Of a stretch of DNA of 64,000 bases, positions 10,974 to 21,937 are shown one piece after another. The DNA lies in NCBI RefSeq assembly GCF_035046485.1, contig NC_085137.1:451352980-451416979 (forward strand), in the 5' to 3' direction. This DNA is from Aedes albopictus. Its lineage: Eukaryota; Arthropoda; Insecta; Diptera; Culicidae. Under the pieces are notes generated by a model, which saw only the letters and a list, made by a program, of their open reading frames with translations, was not told where the DNA came from and did no database searches. A program made the translations under genes and the position numbers. Every line of letters begins with the position of its first letter. Position 1 is the first letter of the stretch.

Positions 10974-13545
10974 TAACGCAAAACACTTAGAACTTATAAA
11001 ACTACCTATGGTGTCCATAAGGATAAGACATTATTCCAATATAGGCGAATTTGTGGCTAAGAAAGTTCACCATGTCCTCCCACATTGCGAGGTGACGCAA
11101 AATACTTAGAACTTATGGAATTACCCATGGTGTCCATAAGACTTTCTTCCAATATAGGAGAATTTTTTGCTAATAAAGTTCACCATGTCCTCCTACATTT
11201 CGAGGTGACGCAAAACTTGGAAGTTATGGAATTACCCATGGTGTCCATAAGACTTTCTTCCAATATAGAAGATTTTGTTGCTAAAAAGGTTCACCCTGTC
11301 CTCCAACATTGCGAGGTGACGCAAAATACTTAGAACTTATGGAATTACCCATGGTGTCCATAAGACTTTCTTCCAATATAGAAGATTTTGTTGCTAAGAA
11401 GGTTCACCATGTCCTCCTACATTGCGAGGTGACGCAAAACTTTGAAGTTATGGAATTACCCATGGTGTCCATAAGACTTTCTTCCAATATGTAAGATTTT
11501 ATTGCTAAGAAGGTTCACCATGTCCTCCCACATTGCAAGGTGACGCAAAACTTGGAACTTATGGAATTACCCATGGTGTCCATAAGACTTTCTTCCAATA
11601 TAGAAGATTTTGTTGCTAAAAAGGTTCACCCTGTCCTCCCACATTGCGAGGTGACGCAAAATACTTAGAACTTATGGAATTACCCATGGTGTCCATAAGA
11701 CTTTCTTCCAATATGTAAGATTTTGTTGCTAAAAAGGTTCACCCTGTCCTCCCACATTGCGAGGTGACGCAAAATACTTAGAACTTATGGAATTACCCAT
11801 GGTGTCCATAAGACTTTCTTCCAATATAGGAGATTTTTTTGCTAAGAAAGTTCACCATGTCCTCCTTTATTGCGAGGTGACGCAAAACTTGGAACTTATG
11901 GAATTACCCATGGTGTCCATAAGACTTTCTTCCAATATGTAAGATTTTATTGCTAAGAAGGTTCACCATGTCCTCCCACATTGCGAGGTGACGCAAATCA
12001 CTTAGAACTTATGGAATTACCCATGGTGTCCATAAGACTTTCTTCCAATATGTAAGATTTTATTGCTAAGAAGGTTCACCATGTCCTCCCACATTGCGAG
12101 GTGACGCAAATCACTTAGAACTTATGGAATTACCCATGGTGTCCATAAGACTTTCTTCCAATATGTAAGATTTTATTGCTAAGAAGGTTCACCATGTCCT
12201 CCCACATTGCGAGGTGACGCAAATCACTTAGAACTTATGGAATTACCCATGGTGTCCATAAGACTTTCTTCCAATATGTAAGATTTTATTGCTAAGAAGG
12301 TTCACCATGTCCTCCCACATTGCGAGGTGACGCAAATCACTTAGAACTTATGGAATTACCCATGGTGTCCATAAGACTTTCTTCCAATATAGGAGTTTTT
12401 TTTTGCTAAGAAAGTTCACCATGTCCTCCTACATTGCGAGGTGACGCAAAACTTGGAACTTATGGAATTACCCATGGTGTTCATAAGACTTTCTTCCAAT
12501 ATGTAAGATTTTGTTGCTAAGAAGGTTCACCATGTCCTCCCACATTGCGAGGTGACGCAAAACTTGGAACTTATGGAATTACCCATGGTGTCCATAAGAC
12601 TTTCTTCCAATATGTAAGATTTTGTTGCTAAGAAGGTTCACCATGTCCTCCCACATTGCGAGGTGACGCAAAACTTGGAACTTATGGAATTACCCATGGT
12701 GTCCATAAGACTTTCTTCCAATATAGAAGATTTTGTTGCTAAAAAGGTTCACCCTGTCCTCCCACATTGCGAGGTGACGCAAATCACTTAGAACTTATGG
12801 AATTACCTATGGTGTCCATAAGACTTTCTTCCAATATAGGGGATTTTTTTTTGCTAAGAAAGTTCACCATGTCCTCCCACATTGCGAGGTGACGCAAAAT
12901 ACTTAGAACTTATGGAATTACTCATGGTGTCCATAAGACTTTCTTCCAATATAGAAGATTTTGTTGCTAAAAAGGTTCACCCTGTCCTCCCACATTGCGA
13001 GGTGACGCAAAATACTTAGAACTTATGGAATTACCCATGGTGTCCATAAGACTTTCTTCCAATATAGGAGTTTTTTTTTGCTAAGAAAGTTCACCATGTC
13101 CTCCTACATTGCGAGGTGACGCAAAACTTGGAACTTATGGAATTACCCATGGTGTTCATAAGACTTTCTTCCAATATGTAAGATTTTGTTGCTAAGAAGG
13201 TTCACCATGTCCTCCCACATTGCGAGGTGACGCAAAACTTGGAACTTATGGAATTACCCATGGTGTCCATAAGACTTTCTTCCAATATGTAAGATTTTGT
13301 TGCTAAAAAGGTTCACCCTGTCCTCCCACATTGCGAGGTGACGCAAAATACTTAGAACTTATGGAATTACCCATGGTGTCCATAAGACTTTCTTCCAATA
13401 TAGGAGATTTTTTTGCTAAGAAAGTTCACCATGTCCTCCTTTATTGCGAGGTGACGCAAAACTTGGAACTTATGGAATTACCCATGGTGTCCATAAGACT
13501 TTCTTCCAATATAGAAGAATTTGTTGCTAAGAAGGTTCATCCTGT
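10974..13545. repeat. 113-bp satellite array, copy 1 (about 23 units)
   Basis: Tandem units of 111 or 113 bp built on GCGAGGTGACGCAAAA, CTTATGGAATTACCCATGG, TGTCCATAAGACTTTCTTCC and AAGGTTCACC.TGTCCTCC. The 111-bp variants (GCAAAACTTGGAAC) keep a reading frame of 37 codons per unit and create short open frames. A private variant (GGTGTTCATAAG in place of GGTGTCCATAAG) recurs 675 bp apart at about 12479 and 13154, marking a 6-unit higher-order repeat. Confidence 0.95.
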
Positions 13546-13826
13546 CCCCCCGTTTGATTTTACTGGAATGTCAACTATTGAGGGAAATAACAATGCAGTT
13601 TTATTTCACTTGAACGCTTGAATGTTTAAGATTTTATTTATATATTAGATAATAAATGTGTGCAATGCCATTGAGGCCTCATTTATGTTGCAGAACTACA
13701 AAATGATTTACTTTTTCAAAACTGGACATTTCGGCAGAGTTCAAATAAGAATAGTTTTATACATTGAATTATGTGAAAAGTAATTTATACATGTCGGATC
13801 TGCTCGGTTGGTCGTGACGGAGCAAT
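13546..13826. other. Right flank of satellite array 1, up to the gap
   Basis: Unique AT-rich sequence matching copy 2 at 29486-29731. After ATGT at 13794 the sequence jumps to TCTGCTCGGTTGGTCGTGAC, which in copy 2 lies 376 bp further on (from 30108). No gene recognised. Confidence 0.6.
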
Positions 13827-14326
13827 NNNNNNNNNNNNNNNNNNNNNNNNNNNNNNNNNNNNNNNNNNNNNNNNNNNNNNNNNNNNNNNNNNNNNNNNNN
13901 NNNNNNNNNNNNNNNNNNNNNNNNNNNNNNNNNNNNNNNNNNNNNNNNNNNNNNNNNNNNNNNNNNNNNNNNNNNNNNNNNNNNNNNNNNNNNNNNNNNN
14001 NNNNNNNNNNNNNNNNNNNNNNNNNNNNNNNNNNNNNNNNNNNNNNNNNNNNNNNNNNNNNNNNNNNNNNNNNNNNNNNNNNNNNNNNNNNNNNNNNNNN
14101 NNNNNNNNNNNNNNNNNNNNNNNNNNNNNNNNNNNNNNNNNNNNNNNNNNNNNNNNNNNNNNNNNNNNNNNNNNNNNNNNNNNNNNNNNNNNNNNNNNNN
14201 NNNNNNNNNNNNNNNNNNNNNNNNNNNNNNNNNNNNNNNNNNNNNNNNNNNNNNNNNNNNNNNNNNNNNNNNNNNNNNNNNNNNNNNNNNNNNNNNNNNN
14301 NNNNNNNNNNNNNNNNNNNNNNNNNN
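13827..14326. other. Assembly gap (500 N)
   Basis: Exactly 500 undetermined bases, the same length as the second gap, so this is a fixed-size placeholder and not a measured distance. Confidence 1.
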
Positions 14327-15063
14327 CATGAATATACATGGATTCATGTTTACCCATCTGTCAAAGGCAAACAAAACAGATGCGCAGTTTCTCCGAAGCG
14401 GCAACTAACGAAAAAGTAACAATTTCATTGGAAATGATACTTAACACAATTAAAAGATTGTAATTTTTCAGGTAGAGTAAGTGTGAAAATAAGTGTAACA
14501 GTGCGTACCGGAACACCACGTCTCCACCGGGAACAGATTCGTCGTCGTCCGTAAGATAATCTTCTCCCTGACTTCGGCAGTGCGTCGTGGCTCTCACCTG
14601 AACTCCAATCTCAGGTTTGTATTTACATTGCCTAAGTTTTGAATGGATTCTTGGAAAATCCACTGGATTTAATCCAGAAAGACTTGGATTTACCTTCATT
14701 GGCGGGATACCACAAAAAATATAATGTTCTGCGAATAAGCTTCATGTGTGTGTCTGTTTTTTTTGTAGATGAACTAAAGGTCTGCTGCCGAAAAGTTTTC
14801 ACGATGTGGCAGGAAGAGCTTCTACAAGTTGAGATATCTATAGCAATCCATAGCAGCGTCGGAAGGGTTGGACTCGAGGGAGCCTGGTCAGTACTGGGCA
14901 GAACGGTGAAAATCAACTAAAGCAACAAGGTAGGAATATTGTATTTAAAGTACCGTTCACAAATTACGTAACCCTCTAGGGGAACCAAGGTAGAAGAGGG
15001 CTAAGCCTACGGCCCATCAAAAATGGATTTTCATACAAAAAAAAGCGTTTAGGATAAAATATG
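14327..15063 (+). other. Two exon-like blocks of a possible plus-strand transcript
   Basis: A first block, about 14475-14613, is preceded by a TTTTTCAG acceptor and followed by a CTCAG|GTTTGT donor. A second, about 14770-14929, is preceded by a TTTTTTTGTAG acceptor and followed by CAAG|GTAGGAA. Joining them gives no long coding frame. The second block alone has about 51 open codons without an upstream ATG. They could be untranslated exons, a non-coding RNA, or chance. Confidence 0.25.
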
Positions 15064-15316
15064 AGGGGGTTAAAAGCAAAGGGGTGTAAGTGACAAAAAA
15101 AAAACCCTTCAGAGTAAATGAGGTTTAAAGTTTTTACCAATTTTTCATCCCATACAAAATGTATAGAGTTTCAAACCCGACCAAATTATCTTCGATTTTT
15201 TGTATTTTTTTTTATTGATCGTAAAAATAATCTTAAAAAAGTTCCTGTAAACTTGAAATCTGAAGATTGAAAAGATCTGAAAATGGTCCCTTACACCCCT
15301 TTGTGTCTAGGACCCT
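15064..15316. mobile_element. MITE with TATGAGGGG ends, copy c (inverted)
   Basis: Same family as 6146-6414 and 18429-18704, in reverse orientation and outside the segmental duplication. Ends contain GCAAAGGGGTGTAAGTGAC on the left and TTACACCCCTTTG on the right, with an internal block CCATACAAAATGTAT shared by all copies. Confidence 0.65.
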
Positions 15317-16376
15317 CAATTGTCGATTTCATCGGTACATGCCTAATTAGTGAATGCTACCTAATAATGTTATAAGAAGTGGGGATGGGGTAAAGCACCG
15401 ACGAAGGCAAAGTTCATCTTTTTGGCATTACGTCCCACCTGGACTAAACCTGCTTTTCAGTTCAGTGTTCTATGAGTACTTTCACAGCGTGTTCCACCGT
15501 GCTTAACCCATATCCCAGCGTCCTATAAATAGGACAGTCCTTTCTATGTGAATATCTCCAGAATTATGCAAAATTTTAGAATACTTTCTTCAGAGAAGAT
15601 GTTCTCCAAATCCATACCTTGCTCATAGTGGACAATATAGTTTGTGACGACTAGTTCACTAGGTGGCGTAAACGATGTTGCAAATATTACATATTGTAAC
15701 GATCTATGAACTTCATTTCCAATGCGAAAGAAATTTATTTCCATGGAAACTTGACAATGGTTAATGATTTATAGTTCATTTCTCCGGCAGAGTTGTTAAT
15801 CAATACATACAAAAGTCAGTGTATGTATGATTGTATGTTTATAAGTTTTCACTGGCTGCTTCCTAATGGAAGTACATTGAAAATGAATACTCATTCATAA
15901 TGTTAATTCAAAAGTGATGAAAATCTAATGGGACTGATATGCGAATGGGGCATTTGCTACGAGAATTTCTTCAGAACAAAGACGGTGTTGTACATGAAAT
16001 TATTTACATAATAGTATGCGTTGAAGTTTCGTCAAATTTTCTCGGCCTCATAAAAAATTAAACATGAATAAGTAATATTGGATGATCAGTACATAGTGGT
16101 CGTTTACAGAGTCGTAGTGTGGTCTAGCGGCGCCCTTGGCAAACCCCTAGAATGGCACTCCAAAATACTTCTCCAATGTTTTTATTTGTCTGCTTCTCGG
16201 TTTTGTGTGGCAATGAGGATTCCCTCATTTAATAACTTTGATCCTCCTCTGCCAATCATAGTTTTACATGTGTAGGGTATTGGTTCCCTTATTAAGCATG
16301 TGGCTCCCATTTTCATCCTACGAATAACAAAGGATTGATGCGCTGTTTGTTTTCTTTCTTATTTATGTATTTTTTG
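15317..16376. other. Intergenic stretch between the two duplication copies
   Basis: AT-rich sequence with no recognised gene, RNA or terminal repeats. Small open frames here are short and lack domains or plausible splice context. Confidence 0.5.
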
Positions 16377-16789
16377 TTTGAAGAGCATGCATGAAATCAA
16401 GAAGAACGGAGTCAATCGGTGCCGTATTTGCTTGTTTTCGAATAGGATGAATATGGGAGCGTGAGATTACTGATGGCACACATACCCTATATCGTGCACG
16501 AAAATACTGCATGCCCAAGGAAATGAAGGCAATTTTCTTTACGAAAAGTTCCTGGATCGACCGTTAATCAAACCCGTCATTCTCAGCTGAATACCCATGC
16601 CTGTACAGCTGTAACCATGGTGCTGAAGCCATTGCCTGCAAATATACGGCGTATCTAGAGCAATCATTACTTTCCATGCAAATCTAATGTTGATTTGAAG
16701 TGGAAATGGGCAATTATCGAGTCAAATTATGATTATACTGGTAAAAAATTGCACATTTCCACTTTAAATCAACCATGCAAAGTAAAGAT

Positions 16790-18420
16790 GCTTATATTCT
16801 GGGATGTTCTAGGTATTCCAAACTGTCCTATGGTAAAGTCCTTCAAATCTACAAGAATAATTTTATGTATTTTCGCCACAATTAATAGCATTGCATAACC
16901 TACTGAGATCCGTGAAGCTCTTGACATCTACTATGTCATTTATAGACACTATAGGGATATTCCAGGTCAGCCAAACTACCTTGGAGTTCAGGACTTTAGG
17001 TCTACACTCGTAACAGTATCCATATCTGTTATACTGAAAAACGCTGCATAATCAACTGCAGTTACAGGAACAATCTGAAGTCTACAAGCTTATTATAAAC
17101 TTTTGGGACATCTAGGGTCGCCCAAATTGTTCTATAATAAAGTCCTTCAAATCTACGAGAACAACTTTATGTGTTTTCACCATATATACTGCCGTGAATC
17201 GCAAGTCAGTCCCATCTGCATTTTGGGCAAAATTGAGTTAATACCCGTTTTTGACCTATCTTCCAATGATCCATCAGCTACGTAAATAAAAATATATAAT
17301 TTGTTCAGTAAAATCTAAAAACAACACTAAGTCAGATTGTCCCATAATGAAAAGTAATCGCAAGTCAGTCCCATCACGAACTTTTGTACCTTCCAATACA
17401 AAATTGATCAATGTTTTTGTTACTTTTAAATTTTCTTCAGTTACTTCTTTACGTTTGAAACAATTTGTGAAAGTTTCACGATGATCGCAGAAGTTTTCAA
17501 GTCACGGCAATTTTTTGAAGTTTTTCATATTACTTGAATTCTAAAACTTCAGGGTCCATTTTCTCAATGCCTACTTTTTACATATGGGACTGACTTGCGA
17601 TTCACGGCAGTATAATAGTATTGTATAATCTGCTAGCGTCCGCGGAGCTCTTGAAATCTCAAATGTCATTCAGAGACACTACAAGGATATTCCAGGTCAG
17701 CCAAACTATATTGGAGTTCAGGACTTCAGGTCTAGACTTGTAACAACAGCCATATCTGTTATACTGAGTAACGTTGCATATTTATCCATGGTTACTGGAC
17801 CGATCTGAAGTCTACTTTTTTATTATAACCCTTTGGGACATTCAGGTTTGTCCAAACTGTTCTATAATAAAGTCCTGTAAATGTACAAGAATAACTTTAT
17901 GTGTTTTGCCATAAATAATAATATTGCATAGCCTGCTGGGATTCGCGAAGTCCTTGAAAACTCAAGTGTCATTTAGAGACACTACAGGGATATTCCAGGT
18001 CAGCCAAACTACCTTGGAGTTCAGGACTTCAGGTCTACACTCGTAACAGTATCCATATATGTTATATTGAGTAACGCTGCACAATCAACCGCAGTTACTG
18101 GAGCAATCTGAAGTCTACTTTTTTGTAATAAACCTTTGGGACATTCACGGTCGTCCAAACTGTTCTATAATGAAGTCCTTCAAATCTTTAAGGAAAACTT
18201 CATTTGTTTTCATCATAAATAATAGCATAGAATAATCTGCTGAGATCCGTGAAGCTCTTGAAATCTCAAATGTCATTTAGAGACACTATGGGAATGTTCC
18301 TTCCAGGTCAGCCAAACTATCTATGAGTTCAGAGCTTCAGGTCTACACTCGTAACATCAGCTATATCTGACATACTGAGTAACGTTTCATAATCAATAGC
18401 GGTGACTGGACCAACCTGAA
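16790..18420. repeat. About 300-bp tandem repeats, copy 2
   Basis: Paralogue of 4300-6140. Unit spacing from GGGACATTCAGG to GGGACATTCACGG is about 300 bp. The second unit is interrupted by the MITE at 17189-17610. Confidence 0.8.
17189..17610. mobile_element. MITE with 4-bp TATA duplication
   Basis: A 422-bp element with 27-bp terminal inverted repeats beginning CTGCCGTGAATCGCAAGTC. It is flanked by TATA at 17185-17188 and 17611-17614. The paralogous site in copy 1 (about 4692-4703) is empty with one TATA, confirming both ends. A third, internal copy of the terminal motif (ATCGCAAGTCAGTCCCAT) lies near 17357. It is non-coding. Four-base AT-rich targets are known for Aedes MITE families. Confidence 0.85.
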
Positions 18421-18428
18421 GTCTTCTA

Positions 18429-18704
18429 TATGAGGGGCCCTGAATCAAAGGGGTGTAAGTGACCATTTTGTCGATTTTGAGCTGAGCATAACATAAAATT
18501 CTTCAGATTTCAAGCTTTCAGGAACTTTTTTAAGATTGTTTCTACGATGATTGGAAAAATTACAATAAATCATAGAAACTTGGGTTGATTTTGAAGCTCC
18601 ATACATTTTGTATGGGATGAAAAATTGGTCAAAAACTGTAAACATCATTTACTCGAAAGTGGGTTTTTGTCACTTACACCCCTTTGCTTCTAACCCCCTC
18701 ATAT
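18429..18704. mobile_element. MITE with TATGAGGGG ends, copy b
   Basis: Paralogue of 6146-6414, inherited through the segmental duplication. It keeps a slightly fuller right arm (TTTTTGTCACTTACACCCC). Confidence 0.7.
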
Positions 18705-19080
18705 ATTATTATGAACCTTTGGGACATTGAGGGTCGTCCAAATTATCTTGAAGCTTAGCTCTTGATAGTAACAGTAATAGTAATAGTAATAGTTATTCTC
18801 ACAATGAACTTTGGACTATAATCTGTAATCCCGGTAATCCCCCTGGCATATCATGAGTCATTTCAAGATAGTTTTGAGATATTCCAGATCAACATCACTA
18901 CCGGAGGCCACAGCTTTAGGTCTACACTTGTGATAATAGCTTTTAGCACTACGTTAAGGTGTTACATAATCCACTGTACTTACCAAAGCAGTTAGAGAAA
19001 CAATGCGCGTTGTTATATGTTTTTGGGATATTATGGGCTTCATAACAGTAGGTTAGTTGATAAAAACAACCTTAGTAACT

Positions 19081-20503
19081 TTCAGAAGACTTGCTGGACA
19101 TGATAGATTACAAACGGTAGCTTTTAATGAAAGAAGTTACCGTTACACCCGTAGACTTTACGATCTAAACTCAAGTATAGTTTGGATGACCCAGGATATC
19201 TCAACTGATCTGATATTGTCCATTTATCTTTCAGAAGACTTACTGGGCATGATAGATTACAAATCGTAGCTTTGTATAATGAAAGAAGTTACCGTTACAC
19301 ACACATACTTTAGGATCTAAACTAAAGAACACAGTTTGGATGACCTAGGATACCCCGACTGATCTGATATTGTCTATTGAATTTTCAGAAGACTTACTGG
19401 ACATGATAGATTACAAATCGTAGCTTTGTGTAAAGAAAGAAGTTACCGTTGCACCCGCAGACTTTAGGATCTAAAATCAAGAACAGTTTGGATGACCTAG
19501 GATATTCCGACTGATCTGATACTGTCTATTGAACTTACAGAATACTTTACTGGACATGATAGATTACAAATTGTAGCTTTGTGTAGTGAAAGAAGTTACC
19601 GTTACACCCATAGACTTAAGGATCTAAACTCAAGAATAGTTTGGATGACCTAGGATATCCCGACTGAGCTGATACTGTCTATTGAACTTTCAGAATACTT
19701 CCTGGTCATGATAGATTACAAATCGCAGCTTTGTATAATGAAAGAAGTTACCGTTACATCCGCAGATTTAAGGATCTAAACTCAAGAACAGTTTGGATGA
19801 CCTAGGATATTCCGACTGATCTGATACTGTCTATTGAACATACAGAAGACATTACTGGACATGATAGATTACAAGTTGTAGCTTTGTGTAGCGAAAGAAG
19901 TTACCGTTACACCCATAGACTTTAGGATCTAAACTCAAGGACAGTTTGGATGAACTAGGATATCTTGACTGATCTGATACTGTCTATTGAACTTTCAGAA
20001 TACTAACTGGATATGATAGATTACAAATCGTACCTTTGTATAATGAAAGAAGTTACCGTTACATCCGCAGACTTTCGGATCTAAACTCAATAACAGTTTG
20101 GATTAGGATATCCCAACTGATCTGATATTGTCCATTTACCTTTCAGAAGACTTGTTGGACATGATGGATTACAAATCGCAGCTTTGTATAATGAAAGAAG
20201 TTACCGTTGCACCAGCAGACTTTAGGATCTAAACTCAAGAACAGTTTGGATGAGCTAGGATATTCCGACTGATCTGATACTGTCTATTGAACTTACAGAA
20301 GACTTACTGGCATGATAGATTACAAATTGTAGCTTTGTGTAGTGGAAGAAGTTATCGTTACACCCATAGACTTAAGGATCTAAACTCAAGGACAGTTTGG
20401 ATGACCTAGGATACCCCGACTGATCTGATTCTGTCTTTTGAACTCCATAGACCCATAGACTTAAGGATCTAAACTCAAGAAAAGTTTGGATGACCTAGGA
20501 TGT
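19081..20503. repeat. About 152-bp tandem repeat array, copy 2
   Basis: About nine units of the same family as 7613-9546, so this array is shorter than its paralogue, the opposite of what is seen for the 113-bp array. Confidence 0.9.
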
Positions 20504-20627
20504 CCAGAAAAAATATTCCGCATAATATTCTACCGTTTTTGTACTATTGAATACCAAAAATACAGAAAAACTTAGAAAAAACTCCAGAATAACGCTTGGA
20601 AAAATTCCGGCTTCAAAGGGTTAAGGT

Positions 20628-20712
20628 AAATGTCACGGACTACCTTCGAACAATGCTATTTGATATTCACCATGAGTATCATTGGCATTTTCGAAGATAG
20701 TCCGTGACATTT
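20628..20712. repeat. Hairpin with 23-bp arms, copy 2
   Basis: Paralogue of 9672-9758. One mismatch (GAAGATAG versus GAAGGTAG) has weakened the right arm. Confidence 0.7.
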
Positions 20713-21937
20713 ATTTTAAATAGTCGAAAAAGATCGGTTTTCCGTGACTTTCTTGTAGAGCTGGTCTATCCGCACAAGTTTTTCATATACCATATTCTCA
20801 GGTTGAGCTTCTAAAATGAACTGGATATGGTTGAATTCAGATATGTCGAAATGGCATTTTCAGCATTGGATATAACTACTAGGACGATCGTTTGGCACAA
20901 ACTTTGAAAGGTTTCCTCAAGAATGATGAAACTTATAACGTAAAAATAACGCTTGGAATAATCATTGAAATGATAAAACAGAAAATAATTGAAGCAACTT
21001 GTATAAAATATATGGTATATTTACAAAAACCATTCATTTCCACATTGAAAAAAATTTATGTATTTTTTTAACAGGAGATATTTAAATGTCAACCAACAGT
21101 GATTATATCAAACCTCAAACAAACTGCAATCGATAAATGGAAGTTATCCTAATATATTTACCAGTAAGAATACTGGGCAAATGGATTTTTTTCGAAAAAC
21201 TGAAAAAGCAAATATATAGGTAATAGCAATATATTATCCGCTTCTAACCTTAGACTTTGTCGGCGCTACTCTGAGGACAACCGCATGCTATGACTCTGAC
21301 GATTTACTATTATACACAAGGCAATTTCTCAGCTAAATCCTAAAAATTCAAAACTCAAAAAGTTAAATTGATTGGCTTTTGAAAATCCAAAGCTATAATT
21401 TCGAATCAATAATTAGTTTGCGCACAGTACCACTAGAAAATTGGAACAAAACATATCGTATCAGAAAGTTTTCACTTATCGCAATTCGTTGATTATTTTA
21501 TGACTCGTTCTAGGTACTCCCGTCAACCATGGTGGACCAACAACACTGAACACAGAAATCATCAATCAACTACAAGAAGTACTAGCATCTGTATATATAG
21601 CATCCCCTCCCATCTGTTATAATCAATGCCTTGTAATATTTCTTTCTTTTTTAACATGTGCACAAATATTAATAAAAAAATCTGCGGGGGGTGGGGCGTT
21701 TGACTAGTCTCTGTAATTGATCCAAAAATTCCCCGGAAGCTGGCAAACTCACTGGTAAAATTCTTGGTTGATCTTGGTTCACCTAAGAACATCTCAAGTA
21801 GTGCCAGCTAAATTGGCTTTGAGTTAAAAATTTACATAACGCTTAAAAGTTAGTGTTTTATTTTTATTATTATTTTTATAACTTTAATCAGAACTCTCAG
21901 TAAGCAGGTTTACCATTTTCTATGTAAATGAGGTTTA
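20713..21937. other. Unique spacer between arrays, copy 2
   Basis: Counterpart of 9759-10973 with only scattered differences. No gene recognised. Confidence 0.6.

Larger units (their letters stand above)
3882..13794. repeat. Segmental duplication, copy 1
   Basis: From GTTTGAAGAG at 3882 to TTTATACATGT at 13794 the sequence is collinear and highly similar to 16377-29731. Both copies contain the same three tandem-repeat families and the same spacer sequence in the same order and orientation. Private to this copy are a foldback element (4715-5378), a segment at about 6530-6935, and a roughly 465-bp insertion (about 7012-7477). Homology resumes at 13795-13826, matching 30108-30139, just before the gap. 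Confidence 0.93.

Noticed and set aside
10974..13545. Repeated open frames in array 1 giving a 37-residue repeat protein (LELMELPMVSIRLSSN...)
   Set aside because: Only the 111-bp monomers keep frame; neighbouring 113-bp monomers break it within one or two units, and array 2 is nearly all 113 bp. No start context or splice sites.
13769..14419. Long frames across the first gap
   Set aside because: They consist almost entirely of undetermined bases; the same applies to the frames at 31211-31887.
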